DNA of 64,000 nt from CAWCQC01 sp963819905 (GTDB taxonomy: Bacteria; Actinomycetota; Thermoleophilia; Gaiellales; Gaiellaceae). This document shows positions 1-8,365 of the stretch, in pieces. Under the pieces are notes generated by a model. The model was not told the origin of the DNA. It saw nothing but the letters and a program-made list of their open reading frames with translations, and made no database searches. Position 1 is the stretch's first letter. Each line of letters starts with the position of its first letter. Where the stretch lies: assembly GCA_963819905.1 (NCBI GenBank), contig CAWFXP010000006.1:62001-126000 (forward strand), in the 5' to 3' direction. Both the position numbers and the translations under genes were made by a program.

Positions 1-270
1 GCGATCCTGGGCGCAGGGCTCATCGGAATCGAGGAGGAGCTCTCGCTCGAACCGCCCGCGGCCGCCCCTGCCGAGGAGGATCCGACGAAGCCTCCGCTCC
101 CGACGAGCGTCCACGAGTCGCTTGCTGCGCTCGAGGCGGACGAGCCGCTGCGCGCGCTGCTCGGAGAGGAGTTCGTCACCGCCTACACGGTCATGCGGCG
201 TCACGAGCTGCAGCGCTTCGACGACCACGTCACGGACTGGGAGTTCGACGAGTACGTCGAGGTCTTCTGA
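1..270 (+). CDS. Glutamine synthetase, C-terminal end (5' truncated by window)
   Basis: This is the last 89 codons of a glutamine-synthetase-family protein, which ligates ammonia or an amine to glutamate with ATP. The frame is open from base 1 to the TGA at 268-270. The tail reads FVTAYTVMRRHELQRF and then DDHVTDWEFDEYVEVF, the usual end of type I GS-like ligases, where the final helix contains RxxELxxF and the protein ends near a WE(F/R)xEY motif. The catalytic part lies outside the window, so canonical GS cannot be separated from a gamma-glutamylamine ligase. A GST gene follows 9 bases downstream in the same direction, so the two are probably co-transcribed. A second GS-like gene lies at 5022-6356. 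Confidence 0.85.
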   Translation, partial: AILGAGLIGIEEELSLEPPAAAPAEEDPTKPPLPTSVHESLAALEADEPLRALLGEEFVTAYTVMRRHELQRFDDHVTDWEFDEYVEVF

Positions 271-279
271 GGTGGGCCC

Positions 280-924
280 GTGAAGCTCTACGACTACGGG
301 CCGTCCGCCAACTGCCTCAAGGCTCGGCTTGTGCTCGAACGGCTCGAGATTCCGTACGAGCGCGTTCCCGTCGACATCTTCTCGGGCGAGACCCTGACGC
401 CCGAGTACCTGGGGCGCAACCCGGATGCCCGCACTCCGGTCCTCGAGCTGGACGACGGAGCCTGTCTCGCAGAGTCGAACGCGATCGCGCTCTTTCTTGC
501 CGAGGGAAGCGATCTCGTCCCGGGCGACCGGGTCGAGCGGGCACAGGTGTTGCAGTGGCTCTTCTTCGAGCAGAACCGCCTCGAGCCGAGCGTCGGCTCG
601 GCCCGCTTCTGGCGGCTTACCGGCCGGGCGGGGGATCGTCCGGAGGTCTTCGCCCGTCTCGTCGAATCGGGCGAAGGCGCGCTCGCGACCCTCGACCGGC
701 ACCTGACGGGTCGGGAGTACCTCGTCGGCGGGCGCCTGACGCTCGCCGACCTCGTGCTGGCCTGCTACGCAGCGGCCGGTGACGGGGCGGGCATCGACAT
801 GACGCGCTATCCGGCCGTGACCGCCTGGCTCACGAGGCTCGAGGCGGACGGGATCTCGGCCGCAGTCGAGCCCTACCCGCCGAACGCCATGGCCGACGCG
901 GGCGGCGGCACCGTGCACGGCTGA
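280..924 (+). CDS. Glutathione S-transferase family protein
   Basis: A 214-residue protein with a thioredoxin-like N-terminal half that begins KLYDYGPSANCLKARLVLERL, the GST beta-alpha-beta start with the Ser/Cys region at residues 9-12. The PVLELDDG and AESNAIALFLAE segments form the glutathione gamma-glutamyl site (cis-Pro and the Glu-Ser pair). An all-helical C-terminal half contains YLVGGRLTLADLVLACY, the N-capping box of GST domain II. The start is GTG at 280 with a GAGGTGGG ribosome site just after the upstream stop. Actinobacteria usually use mycothiol rather than glutathione, so the true thiol substrate is uncertain. The family assignment is firm and the reaction is not. Confidence 0.9.
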   Translation: MKLYDYGPSANCLKARLVLERLEIPYERVPVDIFSGETLTPEYLGRNPDARTPVLELDDGACLAESNAIALFLAEGSDLVPGDRVERAQVLQWLFFEQNRLEPSVGSARFWRLTGRAGDRPEVFARLVESGEGALATLDRHLTGREYLVGGRLTLADLVLACYAAAGDGAGIDMTRYPAVTAWLTRLEADGISAAVEPYPPNAMADAGGGTVHG

Positions 925-975
925 GCCTGCGCTCCTCTCGGGGCTCTCAGGCGCAATGGAGCGTCGCTTGGCGTG

Positions 976-1758
976 TCAGTCGTCCGGCGTCGTGTAGGCG
1001 ATCGAGATGCCGCCGTCGACCACCAGGGTGGTTCCCGTCACCCAGCTCGACTCGTCGCTCGCGAGGAAGAGCACGGCCTCGGCGACCTCTCCGGGCGTCC
1101 CGAGCCGCCCGGTCGGGATGTGCACCTCCCGCCGGCGCCAGGCGGCGTCGTCGCCGTAGAGCTGGAGCGCGAGGGGCGTCTCGACCGGTCCGGGGCAGAC
1201 CGCGTTCGCGCGCACCCCCTTGCGGGCCAGCTCGACGGCGATGTCGCGGGTGAGGGCGATCACGCCGCCCTTCGAGGCCGCGTAGGCGATCTGCGAGGTG
1301 GCCGAGCCGACGAGCCCCGAGATCGAGGCCATGTTCACCACCGAGCCGCCGCCCGCCGCGAGGAGTCTGGGAATGCCGTGCTTGCAGCAGAGGAAGACGC
1401 CGGTCAGGTTGACGTCGAGCACCCGGCACCAGACCGCGAGGTCGGTGGCCAGCACCGAGACGTCCCCGGGGAGGAGGACGCCGGCGTTGTTGACGAGAAC
1501 GTGCACGCCGCCGTAGCGCGCCTCGACCGCCGCGTAGAGCTCCGCGACGCTCTCCTCGTCCGTGACGTCGACGGCGAAGGCCTCCGCCTCGCCGCCCGCG
1601 TCGACGAGCTCCGCCGCCACCGCCCGCGCTGCTTCCTCGGCCACGTCGGCGCAGGCGACTCGAGCGCCCTCGGCGGCCAGACGTCTCGCGGACGCACCGC
1701 CGATCCCGCCGCCGGCACCGGTGATCACACAAACCTTCCCGTCTAGTCTTCCCGCCAT
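976..1758 (-). CDS. SDR-family NAD(P)-dependent oxidoreductase
   Basis: A 260-residue classical short-chain dehydrogenase. It shows the TGxxxGIG cofactor loop (TGAGGGIG, near residue 15), an acidic residue after beta-2 (CADV) that favours NAD(H), the NNAG motif, and the catalytic Ser/Tyr/Lys with YAASKG. It ends in the usual VTGTTLVVDGG region. The substrate cannot be read from sequence. The ATG at 1758 is the only start that keeps the first strand intact. It shares two bases with the ATG of the divergent oxidoreductase at 1757, so the two genes have no intergenic promoter region. Confidence 0.93.
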   Translation of the reverse strand: MAGRLDGKVCVITGAGGGIGGASARRLAAEGARVACADVAEEAARAVAAELVDAGGEAEAFAVDVTDEESVAELYAAVEARYGGVHVLVNNAGVLLPGDVSVLATDLAVWCRVLDVNLTGVFLCCKHGIPRLLAAGGGSVVNMASISGLVGSATSQIAYAASKGGVIALTRDIAVELARKGVRANAVCPGPVETPLALQLYGDDAAWRRREVHIPTGRLGTPGEVAEAVLFLASDESSWVTGTTLVVDGGISIAYTTPDD

Positions 1759-2761
1759 GCGCGCAGTCGAGCTCCGTCGCTTCGGTGATCCTACGGGCCT
1801 TGTCCTCGGGGAGCTAGCGGATCCGGGGCCCGGGCCGGGGCAGGTGTGCGTCGACCTCGTCGCCGCCTCGCTGAACCGCCGCGAGTGGTGGATCCGGCGC
1901 GGAGGGCAGGCTGCGCTGCCGGTCGTCCTCGGTTCCGACGGGGCCGGGATCGTGTCCGCCGTGGGATCCGATGTCGTGAACGTCGCCGTCGGTGATGAGG
2001 TCGTCCTCTACCCGGGGAGCGGCTGGGGGCCCGACGAGGCGGCACCTGGTGAGGAGTTCCAGATTCTCGGGGTGCCCGCGCAGGGAACGTACGCGGAGAA
2101 GATCGTCGTCGCGGCCGAGCACGTGCTGCCGAAGCCGGAGGGATGGAGCTGGAGCGAGACGGCGGCCCTGCCGGTCGGGGGGCTCACCGTCTGGCGGGCG
2201 CTCGTGACCCACGGCGGCGTGAAGCCGGGCGACACCGTTCTCGTGCCGGGAGCGGGTGGGGGCGCTGCGGTCTTCGCTGTCCAGATCGCGTCTGCTCTCG
2301 GCGCGCGCGTCGTCGTCACGACGTCGAGCCACGAGAAGCTCGAGCGTGCGCGGGAGCTCGGCGCCGCGGGCGGGGAGCTCTACACGGAGGACGGCTGGGC
2401 CGGGCGCCTCGGACGGGTCGACATCGTCATCGACAGCGTCGGGGGCGAAGCGGTGTGGGCCGGGGCGCTGTCCTGCCTTCGCCGCGGCGGCCGGCTCGTG
2501 AACTTCGCCGACACGGCAGGTGACTACGGGCGCGTCCATCTCGCCCCGCTCTTCCTCGAGCACCAGCGCATCATCGGGACGACCCTCGGCAGCCCGAGGG
2601 AGTTCGCCGCGCTGCTTGCTCACTGCGCGGAAGCGTCGTGGCGGCCCGTGATCGACTCGGTCTTCCCCCTGGCGGAGACCTCGGTGGCACACGAGCGGCT
2701 GGATGCGTCGGAGAGGTTCGGGAAGATCGTCCTCTCGATCGACGACAGCCGGTTCGGATGA
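1757..2761 (+). CDS. Zinc-independent MDR family (quinone-oxidoreductase-like) dehydrogenase
   Basis: A 334-residue medium-chain reductase. It begins MRAVELRRFGDP, typical of the quinone oxidoreductase/NADPH:alkenal reductase branch. It has the GSDGAGIV stretch and the nucleotide-binding loop VPGAGGGAAVFAVQIA followed by ALGARVVVTTSS. The catalytic-zinc Cys/His set is not evident, which suggests a zinc-free reductase. An in-frame GTG/ATG-started extension upstream would run antisense through the SDR gene and is not protein-like, so the ATG at 1757 is chosen. The stop overlaps the next gene by 4 bases (ATGA), so it is translationally coupled to the trans-sulfuration enzyme. Confidence 0.9.
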   Translation: MRAVELRRFGDPTGLVLGELADPGPGPGQVCVDLVAASLNRREWWIRRGGQAALPVVLGSDGAGIVSAVGSDVVNVAVGDEVVLYPGSGWGPDEAAPGEEFQILGVPAQGTYAEKIVVAAEHVLPKPEGWSWSETAALPVGGLTVWRALVTHGGVKPGDTVLVPGAGGGAAVFAVQIASALGARVVVTTSSHEKLERARELGAAGGELYTEDGWAGRLGRVDIVIDSVGGEAVWAGALSCLRRGGRLVNFADTAGDYGRVHLAPLFLEHQRIIGTTLGSPREFAALLAHCAEASWRPVIDSVFPLAETSVAHERLDASERFGKIVLSIDDSRFG

Positions 2762-3870
2762 GCGGCGCGGACGAGCTTCGGCCGGAGACGGTCGTCGTCC
2801 ATGCCGGCCGCCCCGCTCCGGAGCCCGACGGGCCGCTCGCCTCGCCGATCGTCCTCGCCTCCACGTATCACGCCGGCGGGCCGACGGGGTACGGGCGGGA
2901 CGGAAACCCGACCTGGACGGCGTTCGAGGAGGCGGTCGGCGCTCTCGAGGGAGGATCGGCGCTCTCGTTCGCGTCCGGGATGGCGGCCGCGACGACCCTG
3001 CTCGAGACCCTGCCCGTCGGCGCGCGGGTCGTCGCTCCGACGAGCGCGTACATGGGCGTCCGTACGTACCTCCGCGAGCGAGGCGAGGCTTCCCGGCTCG
3101 AGGTGGTGTTCGTCGACGTGACCGACACCGAGGCGACGCTCACGGCCGCTCGGGATGCGGCCATGCTCTGGCTGGAGAGCCCGACGAATCCCCTGATCGG
3201 GGTCGCCGATCTGCCCGCGCTGACGGCCGGCGGTCGGGCCTGCGGCGCGACCGTGGTCGTCGACAACACGTTCGCGACGCCGCTCCTCCAGCGCCCGCTC
3301 GAGCTTGGCGCCGACGCGGTTCTCCACTCCGTGACGAAGTACCTGGCCGGCCACGCCGACCTGCTGATGGGGGCGATCGCGACCCGCGATCAGACTCTCC
3401 TCGACGCGCTTGCCCACTGTCGCCACCTCTACGGCGGCGTTCCGGGCCCCGTGGAGGCGTTCATGGCGCTGCGCGGCCTGCGCACGCTCGCGCTACGCGT
3501 CGAGCGGTCGCAGTCGAACTGCGGTGTCCTCGCCGAACGGCTGGCTGCCCATCCCGCGGTGGAGCGCGTTCGCTACCCGGGGCTGGCCGGCGACCCCGGG
3601 CACGAGCGGGCGGCGAACCAGATGTCCGGCTGCGGCGCCATGCTCGCTTTCGAGGTCGCGGGCGGAGCGGATGCGGCCGATCGCGTCTGCGAGGCGGCCA
3701 GGGTGATCACGCACGCGACGAGCCTCGGCGGCGTCGAGACGCTGATGGAGCGTCGAGCGAAGTGGGCAGGCGACGCCGACATGCCTCCTTCGCTCATCCG
3801 GTTGAGCGTCGGCATCGAGCACGTGGACGATCTCTGGGCCGACCTTGAACGGGCGCTCGGCCACGCCTGA
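2758..3870 (+). CDS. PLP-dependent trans-sulfuration enzyme (cystathionine gamma-lyase/synthase family)
   Basis: A 370-residue Cys/Met-metabolism PLP enzyme. Visible features are the N-terminal TVVVHAGR, the YGRDGNPT substrate/PLP region, SFASGMAA (phosphate-binding), LWLESPTNP, VVDNTFATP and SVTKYLAGHADLLMG, in which Lys194 is the Schiff-base lysine. Length is slightly below the usual 380-400. Members act as cystathionine synthase, gamma-lyase, beta-lyase or methionine gamma-lyase, and these cannot be separated here. Its ATGA coupling to the upstream MDR reductase suggests the two work on one substrate. A MetX-like protein occurs at 29953-30951 but is not linked to this gene. Confidence 0.92.
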   Translation: MSGADELRPETVVVHAGRPAPEPDGPLASPIVLASTYHAGGPTGYGRDGNPTWTAFEEAVGALEGGSALSFASGMAAATTLLETLPVGARVVAPTSAYMGVRTYLRERGEASRLEVVFVDVTDTEATLTAARDAAMLWLESPTNPLIGVADLPALTAGGRACGATVVVDNTFATPLLQRPLELGADAVLHSVTKYLAGHADLLMGAIATRDQTLLDALAHCRHLYGGVPGPVEAFMALRGLRTLALRVERSQSNCGVLAERLAAHPAVERVRYPGLAGDPGHERAANQMSGCGAMLAFEVAGGADAADRVCEAARVITHATSLGGVETLMERRAKWAGDADMPPSLIRLSVGIEHVDDLWADLERALGHA

Positions 3871-3918
3871 CGGAGCGCCGCCCGACAAGGCTGCCGCCCG
3901 ACGCGCCGGCGAGAAACC

Positions 3919-3936
3919 GGGGTCAGGTCAGACCCC
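3919..3936. repeat. Small GGGGTC/GACCCC hairpin, REP-like candidate
   Basis: In the 285-base gap after the trans-sulfuration gene, GGGGTC (3919-3924) and GACCCC (3931-3936) form a 6-bp stem around AGGTCA. Such GGGGTC...GACCCC units resemble REP-type palindromes, but only one copy was noticed in this window. It could also be a weak terminator for the upstream gene, although no T tract follows. The rest of the gap to 4155 shows nothing else recognisable. Confidence 0.3.
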
Positions 3937-4155
3937 TCGGGAAGGCGCCTGAGAATTGTTGCTGTTTCTCGCGGATAGCGGCACAGTTGAGCCGGGAAAC
4001 GGAGGAAGTCGGCTGCTGCGGGCAGGTCTCCAGCCGTCATTCGCTGCCGTCGTGACCTGAGGCGCTGTGGAGAGTCCGACACGAAGTCGTCACGAAGTAC
4101 CTCGGCGGCCGTGTCCGTGGCGGCCGGCCTTCAGCCGCACGAGCCCGGAGCCGGA

Positions 4156-4959
4156 TCAGTGGGACGCGACGAAGGCCCCGACGACCTCGTTGAACCGCTC
4201 GCTCTCCTCGAGGAACGGGCAGTGCCCGCTGTCCTCGAAGACGACGAGTTCCGGCGCCTCCGGCATCGTCGTCGCGACGAACTCGGCGGCCGTGACGGGG
4301 ATGAGCTTGTCGTGGCGGCCGTTGAGGACGAGCGACGGAACGTCGACCTTCGCGAGCGCCTCGCGGTAGTCGCGAACGGTCTGGTCGTAGAGGATCGCGC
4401 TCGCCACCGCCGCCGGCGGGCGGGAGATCTCCTCGACCATCCAGGCGGCTTCGTCGTCCTCCGGCGTCCGGGCGAGCATGAGCCCGACCAGGTCGCGCGC
4501 CATCGCCCGCTGGTCTGCCTGCACCGCCTCCATGACGTGCCGCAGCCCGTCGAAGTCGAGGAAACCGTCGGGCCAGTCCGGCCATTTGTAGTCCGACGGC
4601 GACTGATCGACGACGACGAGCGCCCGGAGGCCCTCCGTGCCGAACTGGTCGATCATGTCCCAGGCCACCATCGCGCCCATCGACCAGCCGACGACCACGG
4701 CGTCCTCGGCCCCGACCGCCTCGAGGAAGGCGCGGAGATCGCGTCCGTACTGCGGGAGGATGTGTCCGTCGTCGACGTGCTCCGAGCGGCCGTGGCCTCG
4801 CAGGTCGAGCGCGAGGTAGCGATGCCGTTCGGCGAAGTACGGGCGCTGCTTGTCGAAGAACCGGGAGCTCATCCAGACGCCGTGGACGAAGACGACCGGC
4901 TTGCCCGCTCCCTCCTCCACGTACTCCAGCTCGACGTCGTTCACCGTGACTCGTGGCAT
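4156..4959 (-). CDS. Alpha/beta-fold hydrolase
   Basis: A 267-residue hydrolase with the HG oxyanion region (VFVHGVWMSS), LDLRGHGRS, the nucleophile elbow GWSMG (Ser93), an acid candidate in NGRHDKLIP and the catalytic His in EDSGHCPFLEESERFN near the C-terminus. The pattern is that of haloperoxidase/esterase-like hydrolases that lack a special lid signature. There is no signal peptide, so it is cytoplasmic. It is transcribed away from the GS-like gene at 5022, with a 62-base intergenic region containing an inverted repeat, so the two may share control. The substrate is unknown. Confidence 0.92.
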   Translation of the reverse strand: MPRVTVNDVELEYVEEGAGKPVVFVHGVWMSSRFFDKQRPYFAERHRYLALDLRGHGRSEHVDDGHILPQYGRDLRAFLEAVGAEDAVVVGWSMGAMVAWDMIDQFGTEGLRALVVVDQSPSDYKWPDWPDGFLDFDGLRHVMEAVQADQRAMARDLVGLMLARTPEDDEAAWMVEEISRPPAAVASAILYDQTVRDYREALAKVDVPSLVLNGRHDKLIPVTAAEFVATTMPEAPELVVFEDSGHCPFLEESERFNEVVGAFVASH

Positions 4960-4978
4960 CCCGCCTCCCGGGTTCGGT

Positions 4979-5000
4979 AGGGCGTTACGATAAGCGCCCT
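4979..5000. promoter_or_regulatory. Inverted repeat in divergent promoter region (operator candidate)
   Basis: AGGGCG (4979-4984) and CGCCCT (4995-5000) form a perfect 6-bp inverted repeat with a 10-base AT-richer centre. It sits between the divergent hydrolase (start 4959) and the GS-like gene (start 5022), where a repressor or activator would act on both. No known consensus was matched. Confidence 0.35.
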
Positions 5001-5021
5001 CTACAAGCGAAGGGAGTTTCC

Positions 5022-6356
5022 GTGGTAGCGGCCGACGTCGGGTCCGAGATCGATCGTGTCCGTGCGCTCATCGAGGAGCACCGGATCCACACGGTCGAAT
5101 GCATGTTCGCGGACACGTGGGGCATTCCCCGCGGGAAGCGCCTGCCGGCGAAGCAGTTCCTGAAGAGCCCCGGGTTCGCCATCGCGAACGTCGCCTACAC
5201 CTGGGACGTGCATTCGTTCATCTTCCCGACGGAGTTCGTCAACGACACGCACGGCTACCCGGACATGCACGCGGCCGCCGACCTCTCCACCTTCCACGTC
5301 GCCGGCTGGCGGGACGGGACCGCGTACTGCATCTGCAACACGTTCGACATCGAGACGCACGAGCCGGTCGCGCTCGACGGACGGCACATCCTCCGCCGAG
5401 CGGTCGAGCGCGTTCGCGGGCAAGGCTACGAGCCGACGGCGGCCACCGAGCTCGAGTTCCACCTCTGCACGGATGACTGGCAGCCCTTCTACACCGGCGT
5501 CCATTGCTACTCGATCGTCAAAGGAGCGGAGGTAGAGAACGTCGTCGGCGATATCAGGCGCGTACTCGCCGCATCGGGCATCGAGGTCGAGGCCTGCAAC
5601 GTCGAGTACGGCCCGGCGCAGGTCGAAGTGAACCTTGCGTACGGGCCGGCGGTCGACGTGGTCGACAACACCATGCTCTTCAAGTACGTGGTCAAGCAGA
5701 TTGCACAGCAGCACGGCCTACGGGCGACCTTCATGCCGAAGCCGTACATGGGCGAGGCAGGCAACGGAATGCACATCCACCTGAGCCTCGCCCAGGACGG
5801 GAAGAACGCCTTCGACGTGCACGACGCCGACCCGCCCGTGCACTCGGCTCTCATGAGAAAGGCCCTCGCAGGCCTCGTCGCTCACCATCTCGAGCTGCTG
5901 GCGGTGATGGCCCCGTCGATCAACGCCTACAAGCGCGTCGAGGACTACTCGTTCGCGCCGACCCAGGTGAGCTGGGGTCTCGACCACCGACTCGTGGGCG
6001 TGCGCTGCGTCGTCGACCACGGCGCGGCCACCCGCCTCGAGGCACGCTGGGCCTCGGCAGATGCAAACCCGTACCTCGTGCTCGCGGGCTGTCTCGGTGC
6101 GGCCGCCGATGGGCTCGAGCACGAGCTCGACCTGCCGCCGATGGTGAGCGGCGATCCCCACGCCGACGCTGAGCTGGTGCGCCTGCCGACGACGCTCGAG
6201 GCGGCCCTCCCGTACTTCAGGGAGAGCGAGCTCGCACGCGAGGTCTACGGGGACGTTTTCGTCGACACCTTCGTCACGATGCTCGAGTACGAGATCGGCC
6301 TGTTCAACCGCCAGGTGACCGACTGGGAAAGGGCCCGCTACCGCGAGGTCATGTAG
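5022..6356 (+). CDS. Glutamine-synthetase-family ligase (gamma-glutamylamine ligase-like)
   Basis: A 444-residue GS-fold ATP-dependent ligase. It has the N-terminal beta-grasp (CMFADTWGIPRGKRLPA), the metal-binding TELEFHL and the ATP/metal motif GNGMHIHLSL. It also has INAYKR and the C-terminal EARWASADANPYLVLAG. The canonical NxYKRLxPGYEAP ammonium-site segment is altered to NAYKRVEDYSFAPTQVSWG, as in ligases that couple glutamate to an amine rather than ammonia. The start is GTG at 5022 with AAGGGAG 8 bases upstream; the open frame extends to 4953 but that part is not GS-like. It is a paralogue of the partial gene at 1-270. The amine substrate is not determinable. Confidence 0.9.
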   Translation: MVAADVGSEIDRVRALIEEHRIHTVECMFADTWGIPRGKRLPAKQFLKSPGFAIANVAYTWDVHSFIFPTEFVNDTHGYPDMHAAADLSTFHVAGWRDGTAYCICNTFDIETHEPVALDGRHILRRAVERVRGQGYEPTAATELEFHLCTDDWQPFYTGVHCYSIVKGAEVENVVGDIRRVLAASGIEVEACNVEYGPAQVEVNLAYGPAVDVVDNTMLFKYVVKQIAQQHGLRATFMPKPYMGEAGNGMHIHLSLAQDGKNAFDVHDADPPVHSALMRKALAGLVAHHLELLAVMAPSINAYKRVEDYSFAPTQVSWGLDHRLVGVRCVVDHGAATRLEARWASADANPYLVLAGCLGAAADGLEHELDLPPMVSGDPHADAELVRLPTTLEAALPYFRESELAREVYGDVFVDTFVTMLEYEIGLFNRQVTDWERARYREVM

Positions 6357-6428
6357 GGCGCGGCCGTCCGGCGCGCAGAAGTCCGAAAACGACGAGCCGG
6401 CGGTCCGAGGCCCGTCTATGCTCGCCGG

Positions 6429-7868
6429 GTGGATCTCGATCAGGACGTCTGCAGGCGGGCCGCCGAGAGCCGGGACGCACGCTTCGACGGCCGGTTCTTC
6501 ATCGGCGTTCGCACGACCGGCGTCTACTGCCGGCCGATCTGCCCGGCGCCTTCCCCGAAGCCCGAGAACGTCACGTTCTACCCGACGGCCGCGGCCGCCG
6601 AGGCTGCGGGTCTCCGCCCGTGCCGCCGCTGCAGGCCCGAGACGGCTCCAGGCACCCCCGAATGGCTGGGCGGGTCGGCGGTGGTCGGACGGGCGCTTCG
6701 GCTGATCGACTCGGGGTACCTCGACAGGCGGGACGTAGCCGCGCTCGCCGGTGAGGTGTGCGTCGGCGAGCGGCAGCTGCGCAGGTTGTTCGAGGCGCAT
6801 CTCGGGGCTCCGCCCGGGGGCATCGCGCGCGTCCGTCGCGTCCGCGTCGCCCGCCAGCTGATCGACCAGACGGATCTGGCGATGACGGACGTCGCGGCTG
6901 CCGCGGGCTTCTCGAGCCTCCGCCGGTTCAACGAGGCGGTTCGCTCGGCGTACGGCCGCTCCCCGACCGAGCTCCGCCGCGTTCGCCGGGGCTCGCGGCA
7001 GCCGGGTGTCGAGCTGCGCCTTCCGTACCGACCGCCGCTTGCCTGGGACGAGCTGCTCGCCTTCCTGGCCGAGCGCGCGATCCCGGGCGTGGAGGAGGTC
7101 GACGGCGGCGTCTTTCGGCGCGCCCTTCGTACCGACGGCGAGCCGGTGCTCGTCGAGGTCGAGGCCGAGCCCGCGGCCGTCGTGCTCCGCATGGATCCTC
7201 CGCCCGTCGCGCGGCTCGCTGCCATCGCGGAGCGCTGCCGCGCCGTACTCGACCTTGGCGCCGACCCTGCCCGGATCGCCCAGACGCTCGCAGCCGACTC
7301 GACGCTCGCACCGCTCGTCGCAGCGCGGCCGGGAATTCGCGTGCCGGGAGCGTGGGACGGCTTCGAGCTCGTCGTGCGCGCCGTGCTCGGGCAGCAGGTC
7401 TCCGTCCGCGGGGCGACCACGCTCGCGGGGCGGCTGGCTGTACGCTTCGGCGAGCCGCTTCCGGCGCCGCGCGGATCGATCACGCATCTCTTTCCGGAGC
7501 CGGATTCTCTCGCCGGCGCTGCGATCGAGGCGATCGGGATCCCGTCCGCCCGGGCGGAGACGATCAGGCTCCTTGCCCGTGCCGTCGCCGCCGGCCAGCT
7601 CCGGCTCGAGCCGTCGTCGCCGTTCGAGGAGACGCGGGCTCGGCTGCGTGCCATCCCCGGGATCGGGGACTGGACGGTCGAGTACGTGGCCATGCGCGCG
7701 CTGCGCGATCCGGATGCGTTTCCGGCCGGTGACCTGGGCCTACGTCGTGCGCTCGGGATCGGGCCCAGGGACGTATTAGCGCGCGGGGACGCCTGGCGGC
7801 CCTGGCGCGCCTACGCCGCGCTCCACGTCTGGAATGCCACCTCCGCCGAGCTCGAGGAGGCTGCGTGA
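6429..7868 (+). CDS. Ada-AlkA fusion: methylphosphotriester sensor/AraC regulator with DNA-3-methyladenine glycosylase
   Basis: A 479-residue fusion. Residues 1-75 form the Ada zinc domain with Cys34, Cys38, Cys65 and Cys68 at the E. coli spacing; Cys34 is the expected methylphosphotriester acceptor. Residues about 80-185 form an AraC-type double helix-turn-helix (DVAAAAGFSSLRRFNEA). Residues about 190-475 form an AlkA glycosylase with the helix-hairpin-helix IPGIGDWTVEY and catalytic Asp in PAGDLG. It would sense alkylated DNA, activate transcription and excise 3-alkylpurines. The start is GTG at 6429. The stop overlaps the Ogt gene by 4 bases (GTGA), giving a complete alkylation-response operon. 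Confidence 0.95.
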   Translation: MDLDQDVCRRAAESRDARFDGRFFIGVRTTGVYCRPICPAPSPKPENVTFYPTAAAAEAAGLRPCRRCRPETAPGTPEWLGGSAVVGRALRLIDSGYLDRRDVAALAGEVCVGERQLRRLFEAHLGAPPGGIARVRRVRVARQLIDQTDLAMTDVAAAAGFSSLRRFNEAVRSAYGRSPTELRRVRRGSRQPGVELRLPYRPPLAWDELLAFLAERAIPGVEEVDGGVFRRALRTDGEPVLVEVEAEPAAVVLRMDPPPVARLAAIAERCRAVLDLGADPARIAQTLAADSTLAPLVAARPGIRVPGAWDGFELVVRAVLGQQVSVRGATTLAGRLAVRFGEPLPAPRGSITHLFPEPDSLAGAAIEAIGIPSARAETIRLLARAVAAGQLRLEPSSPFEETRARLRAIPGIGDWTVEYVAMRALRDPDAFPAGDLGLRRALGIGPRDVLARGDAWRPWRAYAALHVWNATSAELEEAA

Positions 7869-8365
7869 CGGTCTCCTGCGCCGACGTCGAGACCCCTATG
7901 GGCCGGCTCACGCTGGCGACGACCGAGGCGGGCCTCGTTCGGATCGGACTTCCGGCGGAGGATCCGGAGAGCGTGCGAGACGAGCTTCGGCGCCGGATCG
8001 GCGACGACGTCGTCGAGGACGAGTCGGCGGTCGCGCCGCCCCGGAACCAGCTCGAGGAGTACTTCGCCGGCACGCGACGGGAGTTCACGATGCCGCTCGA
8101 CTGGTCGCTCGCTCGCGGCTTCCGGCTGCGGGCGCTCGAGGAGATGTTCCGGATCCCGTACGGCGAGACGGTCAGTTACGGCGAGCTCGCGGCACGGGCC
8201 GGCAACCCCCGTGCGCCACGCGCGGCCGGTCGGGCGTGCGCCACGAACCCGATCCCGATCGTCCTCCCGTGCCACCGCGTCGTCCGCTCTGACGGTCACC
8301 TGAACTGGTACACGGGCGGGCTCCACTACAAGGAGTTCTTGCTCCGTCTCGAGGGCGCCCTCTAG
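7865..8365 (+). CDS. ogt: Methylated-DNA-[protein]-cysteine S-methyltransferase
   Basis: A 166-residue suicide methyltransferase that moves O6-alkyl groups from guanine to its own cysteine. The active-site motif is IPIVLPCHRVV with acceptor Cys136, preceded by the helix-turn-helix-like GETVSYGELAARAG that flips the base. The RNase-H-like N-terminal domain is short but present. The C-terminal loop reads WYTGGLHYKEFLL where GYGGGLxxKxxLL is usual, a mild deviation. It is coupled to the Ada-AlkA gene through a GTGA overlap. Its stop overlaps the convergent regulator gene by 4 bases. Confidence 0.95.
   Translation: MTVSCADVETPMGRLTLATTEAGLVRIGLPAEDPESVRDELRRRIGDDVVEDESAVAPPRNQLEEYFAGTRREFTMPLDWSLARGFRLRALEEMFRIPYGETVSYGELAARAGNPRAPRAAGRACATNPIPIVLPCHRVVRSDGHLNWYTGGLHYKEFLLRLEGAL

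Noticed and set aside
1562..1756. Upstream extension of the MDR oxidoreductase
   Set aside because: The extra 65 residues are Ala/Ser/Pro shadow of the SDR gene on the other strand, and MRAVELRRFGDP is the normal family start.
3919..3936. Repeat array or insertion element near 3.9 kb
   Set aside because: Only one short hairpin was found and no transposase or second copy, so it is listed only as a weak repeat candidate.
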